Under the pieces are notes generated by a model. That model saw only the letters and a program-made list of their open reading frames with translations. It was not told where the DNA came from and ran no database searches. A stretch of DNA of 64,000 bases from an uncultured Neglectibacter sp. (lineage in GTDB: Bacteria; Bacillota; Clostridia; Oscillospirales; Acutalibacteraceae). Shown here piece after piece: positions 52,841 to 60,086 of the stretch. The stretch is taken from assembly GCA_937958185.1 (NCBI GenBank), contig CALFFN010000003.1, positions 1-64,000 of the forward strand, in the 5' to 3' direction. Within the stretch, counting starts at the first letter, position 1. The number at the start of each line of letters is the position of its first letter. A program made the translations under genes and the position numbers.

Positions 52841-53896
52841 ATGGACGCGGTTCTTGCCTATGACCTTTCAAAAGATTACGGCAGAAGGTCTGTACTGCGT
52901 GGGGTGACCTTTCAGGTTCAGGAGGGAGATATCCTTTCCTGTGTTGGAAAGAAGGGCGCCGGGAAAACCACTTTGATCCGGCTGTTGTCCGGGTTGTGCC
53001 GCCCTACCGCGGGAGAAGCTTCCATTCTGGGATTTTCCCCCTTTTTTGAAGCGGCAAAGCTGCACGCCGTGATGGGGACGGTTCTGGATACAGCTCATTT
53101 ATACCAGAAAATGACTTTGACCGAAAATTTCCGCTTTTTTGCAGAAATCAACGGGGTAGAGGAAAACGACGCGATAGACAGGATGTCCTTTTTGATGCAC
53201 CGTCTGGAAATTTGGGAAGGGCGGGATGAGCTGGTGGCGGATTTGCCTACCGACGTGCTGCGGCGGGCCTCTGTTGCCCGGGCGTTGATGCACAGCCCAA
53301 GGGTGCTTCTGCTGGACGAACCGGCAGATGGGCTTGATACGGAGGCAGTCGGCAGCATTCAGGCACTGCTTGCCTACCTGAGAGACCAGGAAGGCGTTAC
53401 CACGCTGGTCTGTACGGAGGATATGGATTTTGCCCAGCGCCTGGGCGATGAATTTGCCCTGCTTCAGGAAGGCGCATTGATGGCAAGGGGCAGTTTGGAA
53501 ACTCTGCGGAAAAATGCAGGCGTCCGTTACCGGGCGGTGCTGCGGCTGGGTGAAGAAGAAACGGCGCCCAAGGGCTTCCGCTTTGTGGACGGCGTGTGGG
53601 AAAAGGAGATACCATCGGAGGAGGAACTGCCGAAAATTATCGCTCAGGCGGTGTCAAACGGCACAAAACTGTACGAAGCAAGGCTTATCAAACCCACGCT
53701 GGAAGAGGTCTATGAGGCATATCTGGCAGGGGGAATACAAAGGGCAGGTGAAATAGATGAGCAGGGAGACGAAGACGACGAGTACGAGGAGCAGACAGAG
53801 GTCACAGAGGAAGCCGAGTACGCAGGCTTCTCAGCGCCAGCGGCAGGAGAACAGCCGGAGTACGAGACAGACGGTTCCTACGACCCGGAAGCGTAA
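52841..53896 (+). CDS. ABC transporter ATPase with degenerate signature and acidic tail
   Basis: A 351-residue ATPase, probably for the ABC-2 permease encoded next. Walker A (GKKGAGKT, 36-43) and Walker B (VLLLDEP, 155-161) are intact. The signature LSGGQ reads LPTDV (135-139), and the switch histidine position reads Glu195 (CTEDMD where family members have SHDM), so hydrolysis may be weak or need a partner. Residues 306-351 form an acidic disordered tail encoded by DNA that also encodes the permease N-terminus in another frame. ATG 52841 follows GAGGAGGA. Confidence 0.8.
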   Translation: MDAVLAYDLSKDYGRRSVLRGVTFQVQEGDILSCVGKKGAGKTTLIRLLSGLCRPTAGEASILGFSPFFEAAKLHAVMGTVLDTAHLYQKMTLTENFRFFAEINGVEENDAIDRMSFLMHRLEIWEGRDELVADLPTDVLRRASVARALMHSPRVLLLDEPADGLDTEAVGSIQALLAYLRDQEGVTTLVCTEDMDFAQRLGDEFALLQEGALMARGSLETLRKNAGVRYRAVLRLGEEETAPKGFRFVDGVWEKEIPSEEELPKIIAQAVSNGTKLYEARLIKPTLEEVYEAYLAGGIQRAGEIDEQGDEDDEYEEQTEVTEEAEYAGFSAPAAGEQPEYETDGSYDPEA

Positions 53897-54701
53897 GCTT
53901 TTTTCCTCGGCGGAATCCGTTTTAGTGGGAAAAGATATCAGCGCCATTTGGGGGCGCAAAGGGATCCGGGCGCTTTTGATGGTTTTGCCCGTGATTCTGA
54001 TAGTGATTGTACCGCTGGTCTACTTTGTGGCGATCAGCTTGTTTCCCGCGTCGCCCGGCAGCCAGATTCCAGCAGCTTTGCGGGCAATTCTCGGAAATGA
54101 CAGGGCAGGGGACAGCCAATTTTGGATGGACGCGTTTACCACGCTGCTGTGCCCTTTACTGTTCCTCATGGTGCCGATCGTCTGTTCTGTAGCGTCCGCC
54201 GCCTGTGTTTTTGTTGGGGAAAAAGAAAACAGTACGTTAGAAACGCTGTTTTTGTCTTCTATGAGCGCGAAATCCGTGTTCAGCGCAAAAATTACCGCCT
54301 GCTCGCTGATCTCTGTGGCGATTTCCCTGATCTCCTTCGTTTTGTTTTCCATCACCATATCTATTGTGGACCTGCTGCTGTCCGCGCCGTACTTTTTCAA
54401 TCTGGAGTGGCTGGTCACGGTTGTTGTGCTGATGCCGGTACTGTCCATGTTCTCCGTTACCTTTGTCAGCCTGGTGCTGTCCAGAGTGTACAGCGTAGGG
54501 GAAGCTTTGCAGACCATGGGCTATTTGATCCTGCCGTTCCTGATTTTATATCTGGTGCAGTTTACCGGCGTTTTCCGCATAACGGCACTGTTTTTGATAA
54601 TATTGTCGCTGGTGCTGGCGCTCTTATCTATCCTGCTTTTCAACCTTTCCTCCCGGAGATTCCAGTCGGAATATCTGGCGGAACGTCCAGTAGGGGAATA
54701 A
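53757..54701 (+). CDS. ABC-2-type transporter permease
   Basis: A 314-residue membrane protein. Residues 1-50 are disordered and basic (Arg/Ser/Gln/Thr). Six hydrophobic segments follow from about 70, with the ABC-2 landmark EKENSTLETLFLSSMS after the second helix pair. ATG 53757 follows AGGTGA, 140 bp before the ATPase stop. The next in-frame start with the conserved part would lie inside the protein, so the long overlap looks genuine. The substrate is unknown. Confidence 0.78.
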   Translation: MSRETKTTSTRSRQRSQRKPSTQASQRQRQENSRSTRQTVPTTRKRKLFSSAESVLVGKDISAIWGRKGIRALLMVLPVILIVIVPLVYFVAISLFPASPGSQIPAALRAILGNDRAGDSQFWMDAFTTLLCPLLFLMVPIVCSVASAACVFVGEKENSTLETLFLSSMSAKSVFSAKITACSLISVAISLISFVLFSITISIVDLLLSAPYFFNLEWLVTVVVLMPVLSMFSVTFVSLVLSRVYSVGEALQTMGYLILPFLILYLVQFTGVFRITALFLIILSLVLALLSILLFNLSSRRFQSEYLAERPVGE

Positions 54702-54711
54702 TAAAATCTGC

Positions 54712-54740
54712 TTGACAAAGGTGCGCCGATTTGATAAGTT
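54712..54740 (+). promoter_or_regulatory. Promoter of the TSCPD gene
   Basis: TTGACA, 17-bp spacer, TAAGTT, just after the permease stop. Confidence 0.65.
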
Positions 54741-54776
54741 TAAGAATATAAGGAAAGATTGGAAAGGGGAAAATCT

Positions 54777-55037
54777 ATGGAAATCCATTACACGCCGCAG
54801 GGCGTCTGTTCCAGGCAAATCGACATCGTGGTAGAAGGAGATACCATCAAATCTGTCAAATTTACCGGCGGCTGCAGCGGCAACACCCAGGGCGTCGCCG
54901 CGCTGGCACAGGGTATGAAGGTGTCGGAGTACATCAAGCGCTGCAAAGACATTCGCTGCGGTACAAAGAGCACCTCCTGCCCGGCGCAGCTGGCGCTGGC
55001 ACTGGAAGAGGCTTTGAGCGCAGCTGCGGCAGATTGA
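54777..55037 (+). CDS. TSCPD-domain protein (TIGR03905-like)
   Basis: A small 86-residue protein of the TSCPD family, named after its conserved cysteine motif, seen here as GTKSTSCPAQLALAL, with further cysteines in GVCSRQI, GGCSGNTQG and RCKDIRC. The same fold occurs at the C-terminus of some class II ribonucleotide reductases; the stand-alone protein has no known function. ATG 54777 follows AAAGGGG. A single-gene unit with its own promoter and terminator. Confidence 0.85.
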   Translation: MEIHYTPQGVCSRQIDIVVEGDTIKSVKFTGGCSGNTQGVAALAQGMKVSEYIKRCKDIRCGTKSTSCPAQLALALEEALSAAAAD

Positions 55038-55065
55038 GCTTTTCGGAAAATTTCAGGGCATAGGG

Positions 55066-55099
55066 AAAAGGGACGCTGGAAAACCAGCGTCCCTTTTTT
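55066..55099 (+). terminator. Intrinsic terminator after the TSCPD gene
   Basis: GGGACGCTGG/CCAGCGTCCC with loop AAAA, A-run before and TTTTTT after. It can also stop the leftward small gene at 55136. Confidence 0.9.
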
Positions 55100-55135
55100 G
55101 TGCAAGCTGACTGTTCAAAAATGGCGTTTTGCGCT

Positions 55136-55273
55136 TTAGCAGCAGCCGCAGCCATTGCCGCAGTCGTTGTTGCCACAGCCGTTATTGGCAAAAGTGCCAC
55201 AGCCACCGCAGCAGAGAAGGATCAGGATGATGATGATGATCCAAGAGCAACCTCCGTTACCACAACCACACAT
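55136..55273 (-). CDS. 45-residue cysteine/glycine-rich membrane peptide
   Basis: A minus-strand frame starts at ATG 55273 with AAAGGAGG nine bases upstream. It encodes 45 residues: MCGCGNGGCSW, a hydrophobic core of Ile and Leu (12-20), then a tail of repeated CG, CGN and GCG units with 12 cysteines in the whole peptide. It resembles in style small Cys- or Gly-rich spore-associated peptides, but I recognise no family. A sigma-K-like promoter precedes it and a terminator follows. The 102-codon plus-strand frame over the same DNA is its shadow. Confidence 0.7.
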   Translation of the reverse strand: MCGCGNGGCSWIIIIILILLCCGGCGTFANNGCGNNDCGNGCGCC

Positions 55274-55304
55274 GGAAGAGCGCCTCCTTTCATTTACACT
55301 CCTA

Positions 55305-55335
55305 TCTTATGGCACAATGAAAAAAGTGTGACAGG
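55305..55335 (-). promoter_or_regulatory. Possible sigma-K promoter of the Cys/Gly-rich peptide
   Basis: On the minus strand AC, 16 bases, then CATAAGATA, which fits the sigma-K pattern AC-N16-CATANNNTA. No sigma-A promoter is seen at this site. Confidence 0.45.
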
Positions 55336-55413
55336 AAATGAAAATGAAAGAAAAAATGAGCAAATAAAAGAAAAAAAGAGCATTTCGAAGATGACAGGAG
55401 GAGAATAGCTTGG

Positions 55414-55430
55414 TTTGACTTTATTTGACC
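55414..55430 (-). promoter_or_regulatory. CtsR operator 1
   Basis: TTTGACT-TTA-TTTGACC is, on the minus strand, GGTCAAA-TAA-AGTCAAA, a full CtsR heptad direct repeat. It abuts the -35 of the ctsR promoter. Confidence 0.85.
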
Positions 55431-55478
55431 TTGATTTTTTTCCGAGGAAGTCTATAATAAAAGTCAAAGAAAGTCAAA
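55431..55478 (+). promoter_or_regulatory. ctsR promoter with CtsR operator 2
   Basis: TTGATT (55431), 16-bp spacer, TATAAT (55453-55458). The CtsR box AGTCAAA-GAA-AGTCAAA (55462-55478) covers the start site. Bound CtsR would block the polymerase. Confidence 0.88.
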
Positions 55479-55501
55479 GACAAAAATTAAGGAGCTTTTC
55501 T

Positions 55502-55954
55502 ATGAGAATCAGTGATAGTGTAGCAAACTATATTTTGCAATTGCTCAACGAAGCAGACGGCACGGCGGAGATACAGCGAAACGAGTTGGCAGGCTTTCTG
55601 GGCTGTGTCCCCAGCCAGATCAATTATGTCCTGACCTCCCGCTTTACGCCGGAGCAGGGCTATCTGGTGGAGAGCAGGCGAGGCGGGGGCGGCTATATCC
55701 GTATCACCCGGCTGCAGATTTCCCGCCCGGATATGATCATGCATATCATCAATGCCATCGGCAATACCTTAGATGCGGGAACTGCCCGCGCCATGACGGA
55801 AAACATGCTGCAAAGCGGTGTACTCAGCGAAACAGTGGCAGAGCTTATTCAGTCCGCTGTTTCGGAAAAAACACTTTCTGCCGTTCCCAAGGAGCTGCGC
55901 AATGAAGTGCGCGCGTCCATTTATAAAAATATGCTGATCACAGTCAGAACCTAA
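55502..55954 (+). CDS. ctsR: Heat-shock repressor CtsR
   Basis: Repressor of class III heat-shock genes, 150 residues. The winged helix-turn-helix with the glycine-rich wing (ESRRGGGGYIRI) contacts the heptad repeats; the C-terminal half is the dimerisation domain and the target of McsB. ATG 55502 follows AAGGAG. The longer frame crosses the operators. It is first in ctsR-mcsA-mcsB-clpC and autoregulated through both operators. Confidence 0.96.
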   Translation: MRISDSVANYILQLLNEADGTAEIQRNELAGFLGCVPSQINYVLTSRFTPEQGYLVESRRGGGGYIRITRLQISRPDMIMHIINAIGNTLDAGTARAMTENMLQSGVLSETVAELIQSAVSEKTLSAVPKELRNEVRASIYKNMLITVRT

Positions 55955-55972
55955 ATCAAGGAGGAATGTTTT

Positions 55973-56488
55973 ATGATTTGTCAATCCTGTGGAAAGAAAA
56001 CGGCAACCACCCATATCAAAACCATCGTCAATGGCAAGCTGACGGAATACCATCTATGCGGCGACTGCGCGAAGGAAAAGGGCTACGGCAGTTTTTTTGA
56101 CAGCTGGAGCCTGGGCTTTGGCAATATGCTGGGCGGTCTTCTCGGAAAAGGTCACCCGGAAGAAAATGTGCTGGCCTGTAAAAAATGCGGCTCCACCTTT
56201 GCGGAAATTGCCAAAACCGGCAATCTGGGCTGTGCGGAATGCTATACCACCTTTCGCCGCCAACTGCTGCCCTTGATCCAGCGCATCCATGGCACTGCCC
56301 GCCATAAGGGGAAAAGCCCCGGCAGCTCCGCCCTGCGCATTCAGGACAACAGCCATCAGATGGTCGCTGTGCAGAAGCCTGCGCTGGAAGAGAAAAAGCG
56401 CCTGCTGCAAAAAGCCATAGAAGCGCAGGAGTTCGAGCAGGCGGCAGTTTTGAGAGATGAGATAAAGGAGATGGAAAATAATGGCTGA
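55973..56488 (+). CDS. mcsA: McsA, activator of the protein arginine kinase
   Basis: A 171-residue zinc protein with four CxxC units (CQSCGKK, CGDCAKEKG, CKKCGSTF, CAECYTTF) and a C-terminal UVR motif (LLQKAIEAQEFEQAAVLRDEIKEME). McsA binds and stimulates McsB and modulates CtsR. It overlaps mcsB by eight bases. Confidence 0.95.
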   Translation: MICQSCGKKTATTHIKTIVNGKLTEYHLCGDCAKEKGYGSFFDSWSLGFGNMLGGLLGKGHPEENVLACKKCGSTFAEIAKTGNLGCAECYTTFRRQLLPLIQRIHGTARHKGKSPGSSALRIQDNSHQMVAVQKPALEEKKRLLQKAIEAQEFEQAAVLRDEIKEMENNG

Positions 56489-57524
56489 AGCACTGAAATG
56501 GTATGAAAAGGCAGGAAATTGCAGCGACGTGGTGTACAGCACCCGTGTGAGATTGGCAAGGAACCTGCGGCAATATCCTTTTCCCAACAGGGCTACTGTG
56601 GAGCAGAAGCAGGAGATCGAAGCAAAGATCCGCGACGCTCTAATTTCCGGCAACAGCGCCATCGCCTCACAGTTTTCCTTTGTGCCACTGGAAAAGCTTA
56701 CGGACGAGGAGGCAGTATCTCTGGTGGAGCGCCATATCGTCAGCCCGGAGTTTATTTCCGACCGAAGAAATAAGGCACTGCTGCTTTCCGAGGACGAAAG
56801 TATTTCCATTATGATAAACGAAGAAGACCATCTGCGTATCCAGGTGATGAAGGAGGGACTTCTTCTGAAGGAAGCGGCTGAAGCTGCCGACAGATTGGAT
56901 ACGCTGCTGGGAGAAACGCTGCAATTTGCTTTTGATCCCGAGTTTGGATACCTGACCCAGTGCCCCACCAATTTGGGCACGGGAATGCGGGCTTCCGTCA
57001 TGTTACACCTGCCCGCTTTGACAGAGAGCGGCGCCATGTCCCGGATCGCGGCAAATCTCTCCAAGCTGGGGCTGACCCTGCGGGGCAGCTATGGCGAAGG
57101 GAGCCAGATCGTAGGCGGAATGTACCAGCTTTCCAATCAGATCACTTTGGGGCTCAGCGAGACGGAAGCGATCGACAACCTTGGCGCTATCGCTGCCCAG
57201 TTGATAGAGCAGGAGCGTAAGACCAGAGAGGAATGGGCTTCCAATATTGTACTGCAAGATAAAATAGAGCGGGCGGCAGGCGTGCTGAAAAGCGCGAAAA
57301 TGCTTTCCAGCGGTGAATTTATGGAATTGCTTTCCTATATTCGTTTAGGTATTTCCGTGGGGCTATTGAAGGGCGTCGGCATGGAAGAACTGAATGGGCT
57401 GTTTGTCAGAATGCAGCCGGCTACTCTGGCGGCTTCTGTCCAAAAGCCCATAGACGCCGGGGAGCGCGATATTCTTCGGGCAGAACAGACCCGGAAGATC
57501 TGCGCGAATATTACGGAAGCTTAG
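56481..57524 (+). CDS. mcsB: Protein arginine kinase McsB
   Basis: Phosphorylates arginines in CtsR and damaged proteins, marking them for ClpCP. The 347-residue phosphagen-kinase fold shows VVYSTRVRLARNLRQYPFP, the catalytic loop with the conserved Cys in TQCPTNLGTGMRASVML, and RGSYGEGSQ. Length and motifs are those of active McsB. Confidence 0.96.
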   Translation: MAEALKWYEKAGNCSDVVYSTRVRLARNLRQYPFPNRATVEQKQEIEAKIRDALISGNSAIASQFSFVPLEKLTDEEAVSLVERHIVSPEFISDRRNKALLLSEDESISIMINEEDHLRIQVMKEGLLLKEAAEAADRLDTLLGETLQFAFDPEFGYLTQCPTNLGTGMRASVMLHLPALTESGAMSRIAANLSKLGLTLRGSYGEGSQIVGGMYQLSNQITLGLSETEAIDNLGAIAAQLIEQERKTREEWASNIVLQDKIERAAGVLKSAKMLSSGEFMELLSYIRLGISVGLLKGVGMEELNGLFVRMQPATLAASVQKPIDAGERDILRAEQTRKICANITEA

Positions 57525-57579
57525 CTGTACAGAATAATCTGGGCATACAAAAACAGGCAATTAAAGGAGTGAGATTTCT

Positions 57580-60030
57580 ATGTTTCAATTCAACGGTTTT
57601 ACAGAAAAGGCCAACAAGGCGCTGAATCTGGCGATCACCTCTGCGGAGGAGATGGGACACGACTATATCGGCAGCGAGCACATTGTTTTAGGGCTGCTGA
57701 AAGAAGGGACCGGCGTTGCCTTTACTGTGATGAATAAGCTGGGGGTGTCTGCGGAAGCTTATGAAAAGCTGATCCGGGAGCGCGTGGGCACAGGTGCCCG
57801 AACCGCCCTGCCCCCCGACGCGTTTACCCCGCGTACAAAACAAATTTTGCAGATTGCAATAATGGCAGGAGCAAGGCTGCACAATTCCTATGTGGGCACG
57901 GAGCATTTGCTGATTGCTGTGCTGGAAGATGACAGCTGTTACGGAATGCGTTTTCTGCGCACTTTGGGCGTAGATTCCGCCAGGATCACGTCAGAGCTGT
58001 CCACCCTGTTGAACCAGACGGCTTTCCCGTCCGCTGAAGAACCGATTATGGGCGAAGGCGGGGAGGAACAAAAGAGCGGCAAGGCGCTGGAGCAGTTTGG
58101 TCGGGATTTGACCCAGCTGGCAGCGCAGGGGAAGATAGACCCCGTCATCGGCAGGGAGCAGGAGATCCAGCGCGTGGTGCAGATCCTTTCCCGCCGCACA
58201 AAAAACAACCCTGTGCTGATCGGCGAGCCCGGCGTAGGCAAGACCGCCGTGGCAGAGGGTTTGGCGCTGAAAATCCACGCGGGAGACGTGCCGGAAACTC
58301 TGAAAGGGAAGCGGCTGATTTCTCTGGACCTGACCGGCATGGTCGCCGGTACAAAATACCGCGGAGACTTTGAGGAACGGATCAAAAATGCCATTGACGA
58401 AGTGAAGAAGGACGGCAATATCATTCTTTTTATCGACGAGCTTCATACCATCATCGGCGCAGGCTCGGCGGAGGGCTCTACCGACGCGGCAAACATTTTG
58501 AAGCCCGCGCTTGCCCGTGGGGATTTCCAGGTGATCGGCGCAACCACCATCAACGAATACCGCAAGCACATTGAAAAGGACGCGGCATTGGAGCGCAGGT
58601 TCCAGCCTGTTTCCGTAGGCGAGCCCAGCGAGGAAGAAGCAATCGACATCTTGAAGGGCTTGAAGGATCGCTATGAAGCCCATCACAAGGTGCAGATCAC
58701 CGAAGAATCCATCGAAGCTGCGGTGCGTCTTTCCTCCCGCTATATTTCCGACCGCTATCTGCCGGACAAAGCCATCGACTTGATTGATGAAGCCGCTTCC
58801 CGGGTGCGTCTGCGGACCTTTACCGCCCCGGAAGATTTGCAGGATATGGAAAAGCAGATCAAGGATATTGAAGCGGAAAAGGCAGCGGCGGTAAACTCTC
58901 AGGACTTTGAACAGGCGGCGGCGCTGCGCGACAGGCAAAAGGAAATGCAGGAAAAGCTGGAGCGTGCCAAGGACGAATGGGCTGCCAAAAATGAACGCAG
59001 CAATACGGTGGTTACGCCCAACGATATCGCCGATATCGTTTCCATGTGGACGGGCGTGCCCGTCACACAGCTGACGGAAGAAGAAAGCCAGCGGCTGCTC
59101 CGTCTGGAAAGCACCCTGCACCAACGGGTCATCGGGCAGGAGGAAGCAGTTTCCGCTATTTCCAAAGCGATCCGCCGCGGGCGCGTGGGTTTGAAGGACA
59201 AAAACCGCCCGATCGGCTCGTTCATTTTCCTTGGACCTACCGGCGTAGGAAAAACCGAGCTTTGCAAGGCATTGGCGGAAGCCATGTTCGGCGATGAAAA
59301 GGCAATGGTGCGCTTCGATATGTCGGAGTATATGGAAAAGCACACAGCGTCCCGGCTGGTGGGGTCTCCTCCCGGCTATGTGGGCTTTGAGGAAGGCGGA
59401 CAGTTGACAGAGGCGGTCCGGCGGAAGCCCTATTCCGTCGTCCTGTTTGATGAGATCGAAAAAGCCCACCCCGATGTGTTCAATATCCTGCTGCAAATTC
59501 TGGAAGACGGCCGGGTGACTGACTCTCAGGGAAAAACGGTGGATTTCAAAAATACGGTCATCATCATGACCTCCAACGTAGGCGCCCGGTTGATTACGGA
59601 AAAGCAGAAAAATCTGGGCTTCTCCCACGAAGCAGAGACTGAGGGCAGCGACTTTGAAAAGACAAAAGAGCTGGTGATGAACGAGCTGAAGAACCTTTTC
59701 AAGCCGGAGTTCTTGAACCGTGTGGACGATATCATCGTGTTCCATAAGCTGACAAAGGAAAACACCCTGGCAATCGCAGGAAAAATGCTTGCCGGATTGC
59801 AGGGAAAGCTCCGGGACATGGAAATTGAGATGGAGTTTACGCCGGAAGCTATCTCCACCGTTGCCGATAAGGGGTACGATCCCATTTACGGCGCCAGACC
59901 CCTGCGGCGAGTGATCCAGAACGAAATTGAGGACAGCGTTTCCGAAAAAATGCTGGAAGGTGAAATCAGCGCCGGAAAGCGTTACAGATGCGCTTTTGAA
60001 AATGGGAAGTTCACTTTCTCAGAGCAGTAA
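57580..60030 (+). CDS. clpC: ATP-dependent Clp protease ATPase ClpC
   Basis: AAA+ unfoldase of 816 residues that feeds ClpP. Two N-terminal Clp repeats (about 1-145) precede the first ATPase module (GEPGVGKTAVAEG, FIDELHTIIGAG). The middle UVR domain (VNSQDFEQAAALRDRQKEMQ) marks ClpC rather than ClpB. The second module (GPTGVGKTELCKAL, LFDEIEKAHPD) follows, ending in the ClpB_D2-small domain. The UVR segment mirrors that of McsA. It ends the ctsR operon. Confidence 0.96.
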   Translation: MFQFNGFTEKANKALNLAITSAEEMGHDYIGSEHIVLGLLKEGTGVAFTVMNKLGVSAEAYEKLIRERVGTGARTALPPDAFTPRTKQILQIAIMAGARLHNSYVGTEHLLIAVLEDDSCYGMRFLRTLGVDSARITSELSTLLNQTAFPSAEEPIMGEGGEEQKSGKALEQFGRDLTQLAAQGKIDPVIGREQEIQRVVQILSRRTKNNPVLIGEPGVGKTAVAEGLALKIHAGDVPETLKGKRLISLDLTGMVAGTKYRGDFEERIKNAIDEVKKDGNIILFIDELHTIIGAGSAEGSTDAANILKPALARGDFQVIGATTINEYRKHIEKDAALERRFQPVSVGEPSEEEAIDILKGLKDRYEAHHKVQITEESIEAAVRLSSRYISDRYLPDKAIDLIDEAASRVRLRTFTAPEDLQDMEKQIKDIEAEKAAAVNSQDFEQAAALRDRQKEMQEKLERAKDEWAAKNERSNTVVTPNDIADIVSMWTGVPVTQLTEEESQRLLRLESTLHQRVIGQEEAVSAISKAIRRGRVGLKDKNRPIGSFIFLGPTGVGKTELCKALAEAMFGDEKAMVRFDMSEYMEKHTASRLVGSPPGYVGFEEGGQLTEAVRRKPYSVVLFDEIEKAHPDVFNILLQILEDGRVTDSQGKTVDFKNTVIIMTSNVGARLITEKQKNLGFSHEAETEGSDFEKTKELVMNELKNLFKPEFLNRVDDIIVFHKLTKENTLAIAGKMLAGLQGKLRDMEIEMEFTPEAISTVADKGYDPIYGARPLRRVIQNEIEDSVSEKMLEGEISAGKRYRCAFENGKFTFSEQ

Positions 60031-60040
60031 ACATTCGCAA

Positions 60041-60072
60041 AAAAACCGGGCAGGAGAACTGCCCGGTTTTTC
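60041..60072. terminator. Terminator between clpC and the convergent rodA gene
   Basis: AACCGGGCAG/CTGCCCGGTT with loop GAGAA, flanked by A- and T-runs, so usable on both strands. Confidence 0.9.
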
Positions 60073-60086
60073 ATGTGTATTTTCTT

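Noticed and set aside
53700..53760. Programmed frameshift fusing the ABC ATPase to the permease
   Set aside because: There is no slippery heptamer at the junction, and the permease has its own start with AGGTGA, so simple overlap explains the data.
55100..55408. 102-codon plus-strand frame
   Set aside because: It runs antisense to the better supported 45-residue Cys/Gly peptide and through its promoter, with low-complexity Ala and Asp runs produced by the GGC and ATC repeats.
57991..59745. 584-codon open frame on the minus strand across clpC
   Set aside because: It is the antisense shadow of a conserved gene in GC-biased DNA; its translation shows no family motif and clpC is certain.
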